Source of the DNA: CAYRTV01 sp964505785 | Lineage (GTDB): Bacteria > Acidobacteriota > Aminicenantia > Aminicenantales > Aminicenantaceae | Length of the DNA: 64,000 nt | Reading direction: 5' to 3' | Assembly: GCA_964505785.1 (NCBI GenBank) | Contig: CAZDJZ010000013.1 | Coordinates: 18,328-82,327 of the forward strand | Shown: positions 36,933 to 44,814 of the stretch, piece after piece | How the letters are laid out: every line of letters starts with the position of its first letter | Position numbering within the stretch: the first letter of the stretch is position 1 | Translations under genes and position numbers: made by a program | The notes under the pieces: model-generated | The model's database searches: none | What the model was told of the DNA's origin: nothing | Seen by the model: the letters and a program-made list of their open reading frames with translations, nothing else

Positions 36933-37125
36933 AAAAAACACCAAAATCACCATTCCGGCAGAGCTTTGTAATAAACTTAAAAAACCGGCGGAAGAAGCGG
37001 GATTTAAATCAGTGAATGATTACATTCTCAAAGTTTTGGAGGACAAAGCTTCTTCGTCTGATTTCAGCGATGAGGATGAAGAAAAAGTCAAAGAGAGATT
37101 GAAGGCTCTCGGATATATGGATTGA
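36925..37125 (+). CDS. Small ribbon-helix-helix-like protein
   Basis: A 66-residue protein. The N-terminal half (TKITIPAELCNKLKKPAEEAGFKSVNDYILKVLED, in pieces) has the strand-helix-helix pattern of CopG/Arc DNA-binding dimers. The second half is acidic and ends in ERLKALGYMD. That ending resembles the C-terminus of sulfatases in this window (EELRSLGYIK, reconstructed). The ATG at 36925 follows AAAGGAAAATAAGG and overlaps the sulfotransferase-like gene. It may regulate the cluster or bind its products; neither is shown. Confidence 0.7.
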   Translation: MGKKNTKITIPAELCNKLKKPAEEAGFKSVNDYILKVLEDKASSSDFSDEDEEKVKERLKALGYMD

Positions 37126-37132
37126 TCTGAAC

Positions 37133-38434
37133 ATGAATATTGGGGTCATAGGTACGGGATATGTAGGGCTGGTTACAGCTGTAGGTTTAGCTGAGTTGGG
37201 GCACAATGTTACTGGAACCGATAAGGATAAGGATAAAATCAACAAGGCTTCACAGGGGATTGTTCCCATTTATGAACCCGGCTTGGACGGCCTTTTGAAG
37301 GCTAATCTGAAGAAAGGAAATTTGAAGTTCAGCCACGACCTTGAAGATACTATTCGTGAATCCGATGTGATTTTTGTTTGCGTCAACACTCCGCCCCGCA
37401 AAGACGGCAGTGCGGATATGTCATATGTCGAAGGGGTATCCCGTAAAATCGCGGAAAATCTAAACAAGTATAAACTGGTCGTTGAAAAAAGCACCGTTCC
37501 GGTCCGGACTTCTATGTGGATTAAAAGGACTTTACGCTTATACAGGAAAGGAAACAGCGAATATGATGTTGCCTCTAATCCTGAGTTTCTCAGGGAAGGC
37601 TGCGCTGTTCATGATTTCCTGAATCCAGACCGTGTTGTAATTGGTGTTGAATCGGATAAAGCCCGTGAGATCATGCAGACAATCTACAGGAAATATGAAG
37701 ACCGTGTTCATATCACGAATATTGATACCGCAGAGTTGATTAAGCATGCTTCCAATTCTTTTTTAGCTATGAAAATTTCTTTTATCAATCTTATGTCCGA
37801 GTTATGTGAGCGGACCGAAGCTGATATTGAAAAAGTTGCTGAAGGTATGGGGCTGGATAAGCGGATTGGAAAGCAGTTTCTGCGGGCTGGTATCGGCTAC
37901 GGGGGGTCATGCTTTCCCAAAGATGTCCGGGCTTTGGTCCGTATTGGTGAAGATATGGGAGTGGATATGGACTTGCTGCGGCAGGTTGAAAAGATCAATC
38001 AAGACCGCATCCAGTTTGTTATCAACAAGGTGAAAAACGCGTTATGGATCCTGAAAGGCAAAACGATTGCCTTGCTCGGCCTTTCTTTTAAACCGGAAAC
38101 GGATGATATCCGGAATGCTCCCAGTGTCAGCATTATTAGAGAGTTGATGAATGAGGAAGCCATTCTTCATCTTTATGATCCCAAAGCCGCTGAAAACATC
38201 CAGGCTGTAATCCCTTCCCGTGACGGGGTTGTTTATTGCGATTCCGTGTACCAGGCTCTTAAGGGAGCCAACGCTGCGGTGCTGGTGACGGAATGGGATG
38301 AGTTCGTCCGGATGGATTTGGAAAAGGCAAAGGCCTTGATGGAAAACCCTATTCTTATCGACGGACGTAATACTTTCGATCCGCAAAAAGCCAAAGCCGC
38401 CGGCTTCGAATACTATTCCATCGGCAGAAAGTAG
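37133..38434 (+). CDS. ugd: UDP-glucose 6-dehydrogenase
   Basis: A 433-residue NAD-dependent enzyme that oxidises UDP-glucose to UDP-glucuronate (or acts on a related UDP-sugar) for surface polysaccharides. The Rossmann motif GVIGTGYVGLVTAVGLAELG is at the N-terminus. NPEFLREGCAVHDF is the substrate-binding part. GYGGSCFPKDVRAL carries the catalytic Cys, and the C-terminal domain has LGLSFKPETDDIRNAPS. It starts 7 bases after the RHH-like gene, in one operon with the sulfotransferase-like gene. Confidence 0.94.
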   Translation: MNIGVIGTGYVGLVTAVGLAELGHNVTGTDKDKDKINKASQGIVPIYEPGLDGLLKANLKKGNLKFSHDLEDTIRESDVIFVCVNTPPRKDGSADMSYVEGVSRKIAENLNKYKLVVEKSTVPVRTSMWIKRTLRLYRKGNSEYDVASNPEFLREGCAVHDFLNPDRVVIGVESDKAREIMQTIYRKYEDRVHITNIDTAELIKHASNSFLAMKISFINLMSELCERTEADIEKVAEGMGLDKRIGKQFLRAGIGYGGSCFPKDVRALVRIGEDMGVDMDLLRQVEKINQDRIQFVINKVKNALWILKGKTIALLGLSFKPETDDIRNAPSVSIIRELMNEEAILHLYDPKAAENIQAVIPSRDGVVYCDSVYQALKGANAAVLVTEWDEFVRMDLEKAKALMENPILIDGRNTFDPQKAKAAGFEYYSIGRK

Positions 38435-38443
38435 TAATAAAAT

Positions 38444-38471
38444 ATCTCAAATCTCAAATCTCAAATCTCAA
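38444..38471. repeat. Tandem heptamers (ATCTCAA)
   Basis: Four perfect copies of ATCTCAA directly after ugd. The rest of the gene-free stretch to 38626 carries R1-like fragments (AATAAACCAAAGCC) and no gene. Confidence 0.85.
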
Positions 38472-38626
38472 AACTGACAATGAAGCAGGACGGAAGATTC
38501 TTGGACTGTCATGCCTAGTAAAAAGTGAGGAGTGAAGAGAAATCAAAAATAAACCAAAGCCAGGCCCTAAATCAATAACCCATCGTATATGTATTCTTAG
38601 AATGAGTGAAGAAGCGGTTTCAGATC

Positions 38627-38880
38627 TTAGGCTATTCACGGGCCGAGATTGCTGTAGATGCCGGAGTACGGCGATGAAGGCGTGGTGCTTCACGTCGAAG
38701 AGCCGTACACCGGCAGATGCAGTGAGATTCGGCTCGCCCGAAGGGTAAAAAAACGGCGATTATAATGATTTTCTGGATGTATCTGAACGATTTGCAATTT
38801 GTAAAGTAATTATTTGATCATGAAAATCTAATGAGGAAAAAGAAAAGGCATATATCGCCGTTTTTTTATGAATAGCCTAA
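38627..38880 (+). mobile_element. Divergent relative of the 253-bp element, copy 4
   Basis: The ends are TTAGGCTATTCA and TGAATAGCCTAA, flanked by GATC on both sides (38623-38626 and 38881-38884). Because GATC is palindromic, it could be a 4-bp duplication or part of a 16-bp inverted repeat. The internal order matches copy 1: CGGGCCGAGATTGC, AGATGC, a nested hairpin, GCAGATGC, GTGAGATTCGGC, then AAAAAAACGGCGAT paired with ATCGCCGTTTTTTT. Most stem bases differ from copy 1 but still pair (GTACGGC/GCCGTAC in place of GCAGGGTA/TGCCCTGC). The right end touches the stop codon of the sugar transferase gene. Confidence 0.75.
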
Positions 38881-38882
38881 GA

Positions 38883-40310
38883 TCAGTAGGCGCCTTTGCG
38901 GCTGAGAAAAACCGGAATGGACTTGAGCAGAATCACAATATCCATCCAAAGGGACCAGTTGCGGATGTAATACTCGTCGATTTTCAATCTTTTGTTGAAA
39001 GAGACTTGAGATCGGCCGCTGACCTGCCAAAGACCTGTAATGCCGGGTTTTACTCTAGTGATCGATTTGATAAACGGATCTTTGTCTTCCACTTCTTCCG
39101 GCAGATAGGGCCTGGGGCCGACCAGGTTCATGTTTCCCGCCAGCACATTCAGAAGCTGCGGCAGTTCATCAAGGCTGAATTTGCGCAGACATTTGCCGAC
39201 CCGGGTGATCCGGGGATCGTTTCCTCTGATTTTCCGGTATTTTTCCCATTCGTAACGGACATGCGGATTGGATTTCATATATTCCTGCAGGCGGCTGTCA
39301 TTGTCCAAGTACATGGAACGGAATTTCAGCAAGTTGAATAATCTATTATCCTTTCCCACTCTCTTTTGAATGAACAAAACCGGGCCGGGCGAATCCAATT
39401 TGATGAGTATGGCGATTAAAAGAAACAAGGGGAGCAAGATAATGAAAATAATGAGTGTCAATATTTTTTCATATATGGTTTTGATCATAATATTCCATGG
39501 TTTGATTAAGTTTCTTTTAATATTCAAGGTGAGAATATCACCTAAAACCTCGATATTAACTCCCTCAGTGATAAAATCACCGCTGCGGGGAATCAACCAC
39601 ATGGATTCACTGTGCTGCTCGCAAAAAGTCAGCACCTCTTTTAACTTCTTCCGGGATAAATGAGGTGTCGCTATCATAATATCTCTGGATTTAAAAGATT
39701 TCGTGACTTCCTTCAAACGGTTTAAAGGGCCGAAAACAGTAATCCCTTGATACATTTTGCCTATTTTGTCTGGTGAATCATCAACCAGGGCAACGACTTC
39801 ATAACCCATAGTCTTATTATTTTTAATGTTTTTTACAGCATGGAGGCTGGTTTCATGAACCCCGATGACGATCAGTTTCTTTTTCCAAATATTGAATTTA
39901 AATAAAAGCAATTTAATGAAAAGGCGGGAAACAGGAAAAAGAAAAAGGCTGCACAGCCAAGCTGAAATTATAATTGTCCGCGAAAATTGTTCTTCGGACC
40001 GGGTAAGAAAAATAATGATAATTATGAAAAGGGATGCAAGCGTGGAGCTTTTCAGGAGAGTTTTGGTTTCTTCCCAAAAGGGATATCTTTTGATATATAG
40101 TTTTTCATGGGCAAAAACAAACACCCAGATGAGGAGAAAATATGCATTTTCCAAGAACAAGGAAAAAGGGAGCAGGTTAATCTCTTGATATACAGGGAAA
40201 AGGGTAGGCAGAATTTCACTCCGAATAAAATATGCGGCAAGAAAAGAAAAAAAAATGACGGCAATGTCGGATAAAATTAATAATAAAAATGCGACAACCT
40301 TTTTTTTCAT
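38883..40310 (-). CDS. Undecaprenyl-phosphate sugar phosphotransferase (WbaP/WcaJ-type)
   Basis: A 475-residue membrane enzyme that moves a sugar-1-phosphate onto the lipid carrier to start exopolysaccharide or O-antigen synthesis. About four membrane helices (10-130) precede a Rossmann-like cytoplasmic domain (about 140-260). Then comes one membrane helix (about 280-305) and the catalytic bacterial sugar transferase domain with KRVGKDNRLFNLLKFRSM, RKFSLDELPQLLNVLAGNM and LVGPRPYLPEEVE. It is convergent with ugd, with element copy 4 between their 3' ends. The specific sugar is unknown. Confidence 0.92.
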   Translation of the reverse strand: MKKKVVAFLLLILSDIAVIFFSFLAAYFIRSEILPTLFPVYQEINLLPFSLFLENAYFLLIWVFVFAHEKLYIKRYPFWEETKTLLKSSTLASLFIIIIIFLTRSEEQFSRTIIISAWLCSLFLFPVSRLFIKLLLFKFNIWKKKLIVIGVHETSLHAVKNIKNNKTMGYEVVALVDDSPDKIGKMYQGITVFGPLNRLKEVTKSFKSRDIMIATPHLSRKKLKEVLTFCEQHSESMWLIPRSGDFITEGVNIEVLGDILTLNIKRNLIKPWNIMIKTIYEKILTLIIFIILLPLFLLIAILIKLDSPGPVLFIQKRVGKDNRLFNLLKFRSMYLDNDSRLQEYMKSNPHVRYEWEKYRKIRGNDPRITRVGKCLRKFSLDELPQLLNVLAGNMNLVGPRPYLPEEVEDKDPFIKSITRVKPGITGLWQVSGRSQVSFNKRLKIDEYYIRNWSLWMDIVILLKSIPVFLSRKGAY

Positions 40311-40324
40311 CTTTTATTCTTCAA

Positions 40325-41311
40325 TCAGCATATCCGCGGCAGCAGCTCAGAAGTCAACGGTTCAAGCAGCCGGGTTCCTCCTGAGATTGTGGACATAAGC
40401 AGCTCTCCGGGGCGGCCGGTTTGATCATCGACTCGACCGATGACCGCTGCATTTTTTCCTGCAGGATGGCGGCGGATTTCCTCCAAGATTTCATCTGAGT
40501 TTTCCTGCGGAATCACCAAAAGAGCTCTTCCTTCGCATGCCAGGTAAAGAGGATCAATACCTAAGAGTTCACTGGCCCCCCGCACGGCATCGGACAGAGG
40601 TATATTTTCCTCATCAATGAGGACCGGATACTGAATCTTTTCAGTCAGCTCTGAAAGGACGGTTGCCAACCCCCCCCGAGTGATATCCCGCATCCAAAGG
40701 ACTCCTTTTTCCCAAAGCGGGAGCAGAAAACGGAGAGGGGCACAATCGGATTGCGCTTCTGTTTCCAACCCGAATTCTTCCCTGGCTGTCATGACCGCCA
40801 GGCTGTGCTCGCCCAGGGTTCCGGTTGTCAAAATTGAATCCCCCGGTTTAATCCGGCGCAATCCGGGTTCAGCTATAATCCGGCCGATTCCAGCTGTATT
40901 GATAAAGATCTTATCGCCCTGGCCTTGTTTGACTACTTTGGTATCCCCGGTTGCAATCGTAACTCCGGCTTCTTCTGCTGATGTCTTTATGGAAATCAAT
41001 ATGGTCTTTAGATCGTTTACGGGAAGTCCTTCCTCTAATATCAAAGCCAAGGACAGAAATTGGGGTTCTGCTCCGGATACAACCAGGTCGTTGACGGTCC
41101 CGTTCACACAAAGAGTTCCGATATCTCCGCCGGGAAAGAATATGGGGTCCACCACATAACTGTCGGTAGTGAAGGCTATTTTCCCTGGGAGATGTGCCGA
41201 ATCGGGCAGTCCCTTTAAAAGCGGGTTTGTAAATGTCCCCATGATATAGGTATCAATGAAATCCCGCATGAGTTTTCCGCCGCTGCCGACTTCAAGAGTA
41301 ATTTTGTCCAT
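40325..41311 (-). CDS. hypE: Hydrogenase maturation factor HypE
   Basis: A 328-residue AIR-synthase-like enzyme that dehydrates a carbamoyl group on its C-terminal Cys to make the cyanide ligand of [NiFe]-hydrogenase. The start LEVGSGGKLMRDFI and the extreme C-terminus LLPRIC, with the essential terminal Cys, are present. ATP-binding segments (SDAPHxP-like, TGTLGEHSLAVM) are also seen. It is downstream of hypC-hypD but separated by element copy 2. hypA, hypB and hypF are not in the window, nor are hydrogenase subunits. Confidence 0.95.
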   Translation of the reverse strand: MDKITLEVGSGGKLMRDFIDTYIMGTFTNPLLKGLPDSAHLPGKIAFTTDSYVVDPIFFPGGDIGTLCVNGTVNDLVVSGAEPQFLSLALILEEGLPVNDLKTILISIKTSAEEAGVTIATGDTKVVKQGQGDKIFINTAGIGRIIAEPGLRRIKPGDSILTTGTLGEHSLAVMTAREEFGLETEAQSDCAPLRFLLPLWEKGVLWMRDITRGGLATVLSELTEKIQYPVLIDEENIPLSDAVRGASELLGIDPLYLACEGRALLVIPQENSDEILEEIRRHPAGKNAAVIGRVDDQTGRPGELLMSTISGGTRLLEPLTSELLPRIC

Positions 41312-41400
41312 GCCTGTATTTACCTCGAAATTTTTAAAAAATATTATAACACTATCCCGGGAAAACCGAAAACTCCCTCATTCCAAAAAATCCATGTTAA

Positions 41401-41653
41401 CCTGAATTATTCATAAAAAAATTGCGATGTTTTTGCAATTTCTTTTTTATCAGCGATTAACATGATTTTTATTGAAAGTTCAAATGGAAAGTTTTTCATT
41501 TGCACATTTATATTATAATCGCAATTTTTTTACCCTTTGGGCGGGCCGACTCTCACCGCATCTGCTTTGTTGCAGGGCATTCGCGGTGAAGTACCACAGC
41601 TTCATGCACTGCGCCTCGCATCTGCGGAAATCTCGACCCGTGAATAATTCAGG
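41401..41653 (-). mobile_element. 253-bp non-autonomous element (MITE-like), copy 2
   Basis: It has exactly the length and ends of copy 1, in the opposite orientation, flanked by TTAA at 41397-41400 and 41654-41657. By eye it differs from copy 1 at only about 15-20 positions, so both moved fairly recently. The AAAAAATTGCGAT/ATCGCAATTTTTTT arms are perfect here. It lies in the 359-base gap between hypD and hypE, and without it the gap would be about 100 bases. Confidence 0.88.
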
Positions 41654-41670
41654 TTAAGCAATAATCCAGG

Positions 41671-42762
41671 TTATTTATACTTATAATGTGCCAGACATGC
41701 CCCTTCAAAAGAAACCATGCATGGGCCGCGGGGGGAATCAGGTGTACAGTCTTTTCCGAAAAGCGGGCACTGAGGAGGACTTGATTTTCCCTGGAGAACT
41801 TCTCCGCAGCGGCAGCCGGGCAAATCCGAACTTCCCGGCTTAATCGTTAATCCGAACTTATTCTTTGCATCGAACTGAATAAATTTCTTTTTGAGTCTCA
41901 GCCCGCTCTGAGGAATCATACCAAGGCCTCTCCAATGACTGTCCTCCTGTTCCAGCATTTGTTCCATCACAGCACGGGCAAATGGATTGCCTTCCGGCCT
42001 GACAACCCGTTTATAGGCATTACGGACTTCAGCTTTTCCAGCAATTATCTGCTCTGCAACAGATGCAATTCCTAAAAGAATATCACCGGGTTCAAATCCG
42101 GTCACAGCTCCGGGGATTCCAAATTCATCGGCAATAAATTGATAGGGATTTATTCCGATTATAGCGCTGACATGACCCGGATACAGGAATCCTTGAATGC
42201 GCAGGTCTTCAGTCGATACCAAAGCCCTGAGGGGAGGCGGGATAAGCCACAAGGCAGACAGTAAAGAGAAATTCATGAGCTTTTTTTTTGCAGCCGTTTG
42301 GACCGTCAATGCAATGGCTGGAATCGTGGTTTCAAACCCGACTCCAAAAAAAACCACTTCATGTCCGGGATTCTTTTCCGCCAATTTCAAAGCTTCCTCA
42401 GGGGAGTAGACAATCCTGACTTGAGAGCCTGGGGCCGGCACCGTGGTTTGCAATGAGCCGCGCCGAGTGGGAACCCGGGTCATGTCTCCAAAGGATGTTA
42501 AGATGAAATCCTGGTTTTCCGTGACCAATTGGATGGCGGTCTCATGAAATTCGTTGGGTGTTATGCAGACCGGGCAGCCGGGTCCGGAAAGCATTTCCAC
42601 GCCCGCTTCAGCCAACCGGATTTTTAATCCCGATCTGTGAAGGGCCATGGTATGGGTACCGCATACTTCCATGAGCCGCAACGGCCTGTTCATGGAGGCT
42701 GTTTTTTCCCGGATAACAGAAAGCAGACTTTGAATAGTCGCCTTTTTTTTCAGTTCGTCCAT
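41671..42762 (-). CDS. hypD: Hydrogenase maturation factor HypD
   Basis: A 363-residue Fe-S protein that, with HypC, carries the Fe(CN)2CO unit for [NiFe]-hydrogenase. Conserved Cys motifs MEVCGTHTMALHRSG, LSGPGCPVCITPNEF and the C-terminal CRCGEVLQGKSSPPQCPLFG cluster-binding region are present. I prefer the ATG at 42762 (MDELKKK); a TTG three codons upstream overlaps the hypC stop and is also possible. It sits directly downstream of hypC. Confidence 0.95.
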   Translation of the reverse strand: MDELKKKATIQSLLSVIREKTASMNRPLRLMEVCGTHTMALHRSGLKIRLAEAGVEMLSGPGCPVCITPNEFHETAIQLVTENQDFILTSFGDMTRVPTRRGSLQTTVPAPGSQVRIVYSPEEALKLAEKNPGHEVVFFGVGFETTIPAIALTVQTAAKKKLMNFSLLSALWLIPPPLRALVSTEDLRIQGFLYPGHVSAIIGINPYQFIADEFGIPGAVTGFEPGDILLGIASVAEQIIAGKAEVRNAYKRVVRPEGNPFARAVMEQMLEQEDSHWRGLGMIPQSGLRLKKKFIQFDAKNKFGLTIKPGSSDLPGCRCGEVLQGKSSPPQCPLFGKDCTPDSPRGPCMVSFEGACLAHYKYK

Positions 42763-42767
42763 ACCGG

Positions 42768-43016
42768 TCAATTCTGGGTTTTTCGCTTGATGTTTTCAGA
42801 AAATTCCGTGTATTCCCGAATCAGAGAGAGGGTTTCCTGGGCTTCCTCTTCATTGAGTTTGGATATAGCAAAACCGGCATGAACAATAACCCAATCGCCG
42901 ATCTTCACTTCCTCCAGAAGAGTGAAATTGGTGCTGACTTTTGTTCCCAGGTAATCAATACGCCCCTGTTTATTTTCATCCACTGAAATGACTTTAGCTG
43001 GTATTCCTAAACACAT
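42768..43016 (-). CDS. hypC: Hydrogenase assembly chaperone HypC
   Basis: An 82-residue chaperone beginning MCLGIPAKV, with the N-terminal Cys required for HypD/iron binding, and an OB-fold-like pattern including GDWVIVHAGFAISKLNEEEA. It binds the hydrogenase large-subunit precursor. It is the first gene of hypC-hypD-hypE, with a good promoter candidate at 43070-43098. Confidence 0.95.
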   Translation of the reverse strand: MCLGIPAKVISVDENKQGRIDYLGTKVSTNFTLLEEVKIGDWVIVHAGFAISKLNEEEAQETLSLIREYTEFSENIKRKTQN

Positions 43017-43069
43017 ATTTGTCCTCGGCCGGATATTTTTACACTGCCCGGCAGTTAAGATTCACCACT

Positions 43070-43098
43070 ATTATACAGGATAAGACAAAATCTTTGAA
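43070..43098 (-). promoter_or_regulatory. Candidate sigma70 promoter for hypC-hypD-hypE
   Basis: On the minus strand TTCAAA (43093-43098) is followed after 17 bases by a perfect TATAAT (43070-43075). This predicts a leader of about 47 bases before hypC. Confidence 0.55.
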
Positions 43099-43108
43099 TG
43101 TTATTTAT

Positions 43109-43127
43109 CCTGAATTAATAATCCAGG
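43109..43127. promoter_or_regulatory. Near-palindrome between divergent hyp and uppS promoters
   Basis: CCTGAATTAATAATCCAGG is a 19-base palindrome apart from one mismatched pair. It lies between the two divergent promoters, 9 bases upstream of the uppS -35. It could be an operator, or a relic of the CCTGAATTATTCA element ends, which it partly resembles. Confidence 0.3.
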
Positions 43128-43136
43128 CCGGTCATT

Positions 43137-43165
43137 TTGACAATAAATGAGAGTGTACCTATAAT
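43137..43165 (+). promoter_or_regulatory. Consensus sigma70 promoter for uppS operon
   Basis: A perfect TTGACA (43137-43142), 17-base spacer and perfect TATAAT (43160-43165). Transcription would start around 43172, the A of the uppS ATG, which implies a leaderless message. Confidence 0.75.
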
Positions 43166-43171
43166 TGGTCT

Positions 43172-43939
43172 ATGCAAAAAAATCTGGAAGGATTCATCAA
43201 GCCCGGAACGCCCGAAGAGAAATTGGTGAATCAACTGGACTTTTCCAAGCTGCCTGAACATGTTGCGGTGATTATGGACGGAAATGGACGATGGGCAAAA
43301 AAAAGAAAACTGCCGCGTATCGAAGGCCATCGCAGCGGGGCGGAATCCGTACAGGAGGTGGTAGAGACATCCGCGCGCTTGGGCATCAAATATCTCACTC
43401 TTTATGCCTTTTCAAAAGAAAATTGGAAGCGCCCAAAAACTGAAGTTGCGACCTTGTGGAAACTCCTGCTGGAATACTTGAAAAAAGAAGATAAAGTGTT
43501 AATGGAAAATCAGTTTAAACTTAATGTGATTGGACAAATAAGCGAAATTCCACAGAATACCCGAAAAGAACTGGAACGAGTGATGGAAATAACAAAAGAT
43601 AACGGTCGATTGGTTGTCACTCTGGCTCTTAATTACAGCGGCCGGCAGGAAATATTGGATGCAGTAAAGAGAATTGGTTCGGATAAAATCAAAGCCGAAA
43701 ATTTAAATGAAGATTTATTTTCGCGATATTTATATACATCAAAGATTCCGGACCCCGATCTTCTTATCCGGACAAGCGGAGAATTCAGAGTATCCAATTT
43801 TTTGCTTTGGCAGATCGCCTATTCAGAGATTTGGATCACTTCGGTGTTATGGCCGGATTTCCGACGTGAACACATGCTTCAGGCTTTGGTGGATTTTCAG
43901 AAACGGGAGAGACGTTTCGGAGATGTCCGTGAACACTGA
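43172..43939 (+). CDS. uppS: Isoprenyl transferase (undecaprenyl diphosphate synthase)
   Basis: A 255-residue cis-prenyltransferase that makes the undecaprenyl carrier for peptidoglycan and polysaccharide. The catalytic VAVIMDGNGRWAKKR (Asp), LTLYAFSKENWKRP and C-terminal RTSGEFRVSNFLLWQ with YSEIWITSVLWPDF are present. No ribosome binding site precedes the ATG, and a consensus promoter ends six bases before it. It is the first gene of uppS-cdsA-dxr-rseP-ispG. Confidence 0.95.
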   Translation: MQKNLEGFIKPGTPEEKLVNQLDFSKLPEHVAVIMDGNGRWAKKRKLPRIEGHRSGAESVQEVVETSARLGIKYLTLYAFSKENWKRPKTEVATLWKLLLEYLKKEDKVLMENQFKLNVIGQISEIPQNTRKELERVMEITKDNGRLVVTLALNYSGRQEILDAVKRIGSDKIKAENLNEDLFSRYLYTSKIPDPDLLIRTSGEFRVSNFLLWQIAYSEIWITSVLWPDFRREHMLQALVDFQKRERRFGDVREH

Positions 43940-43996
43940 AAAGCCGGAGATCTAAATCGAAAATATCATAAAATAATTTAACCTGGAACTTAAAAA

Positions 43997-44809
43997 ATGA
44001 ACTTTGTCAAAAGAACATTAACTGCAATTGTTTTACTTCCGCTTTTGTACGTGTGTATTCTTTATTTTTCCGATGCCGTTTTTTTTGGGATTGTTCAAGT
44101 CATTATCCTGCTGGCTTTGATTGAGTTTTATCAACTACCGCGAAAAAAATTCATTTTCCCGGAAAAATTTTTGGGAGTGGTCATCGCCTTTTGTATAAGC
44201 GCCACGTTTATTTTGCAGGACTTTCCCTTGGGAGCCGGACTGGCTTCCGCTTTTTTGATTTTGATTGTATATTTTGTACTGATTACTAATTCTCTGGAAA
44301 AACTGATGGCTTATCCGGTTTCCGCTGCATTGACATTTTTCGGGCCTTTGTATCTGGGGTTTACCTTAAATCACATCTTTCTCCTTAGAAAGGATTACGG
44401 ACCGAATATTATTTTTTTCGTCCTGACAGTTGTTTTCGTCGGTGATACCGGTGCCTATCTGATAGGAAAGTTTTGGGGTAAACATAAACTGGCCCCTTTA
44501 TCCAGCCCAAAAAAAACCTGGGAGGGCAGTGCAGCCGGCATCATAACAGGTATCCTGGGTGGAGGTGTTATCCACCATGTATTTTTCCCTGAACTGATGT
44601 CTCTGCCGGGTGTTATATTTTTTTCTATCGCCATTCAAGTGGCGGCTCAGTTCAGCGATTTGGGGGAATCCATGTTTAAAAGAGCCGCCGGGGTCAAAGA
44701 TTCATCCAATCTTCTTCCCGGGCACGGAGGGTTTTTTGACAGAGTGGACAGCTTGATCCTGGTTTTACCCGTCTTTTATTATTTGATCAAGTATGCAGGA
44801 ATGAATTGA
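43997..44809 (+). CDS. cdsA: Phosphatidate cytidylyltransferase
   Basis: A 270-residue membrane enzyme making CDP-diacylglycerol from phosphatidate and CTP. About seven to eight membrane helices are visible. The signature near the C-terminus is present: GDTGAYLIGKFWGKHKLAPL, SPKKTWEGSAAG and SDLGESMFKRAAGVKDSSNL. It is second in the uppS operon, and its stop lies six bases before the chosen dxr ATG. Confidence 0.94.
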   Translation: MNFVKRTLTAIVLLPLLYVCILYFSDAVFFGIVQVIILLALIEFYQLPRKKFIFPEKFLGVVIAFCISATFILQDFPLGAGLASAFLILIVYFVLITNSLEKLMAYPVSAALTFFGPLYLGFTLNHIFLLRKDYGPNIIFFVLTVVFVGDTGAYLIGKFWGKHKLAPLSSPKKTWEGSAAGIITGILGGGVIHHVFFPELMSLPGVIFFSIAIQVAAQFSDLGESMFKRAAGVKDSSNLLPGHGGFFDRVDSLILVLPVFYYLIKYAGMN

Positions 44810-44814
44810 TCGTC

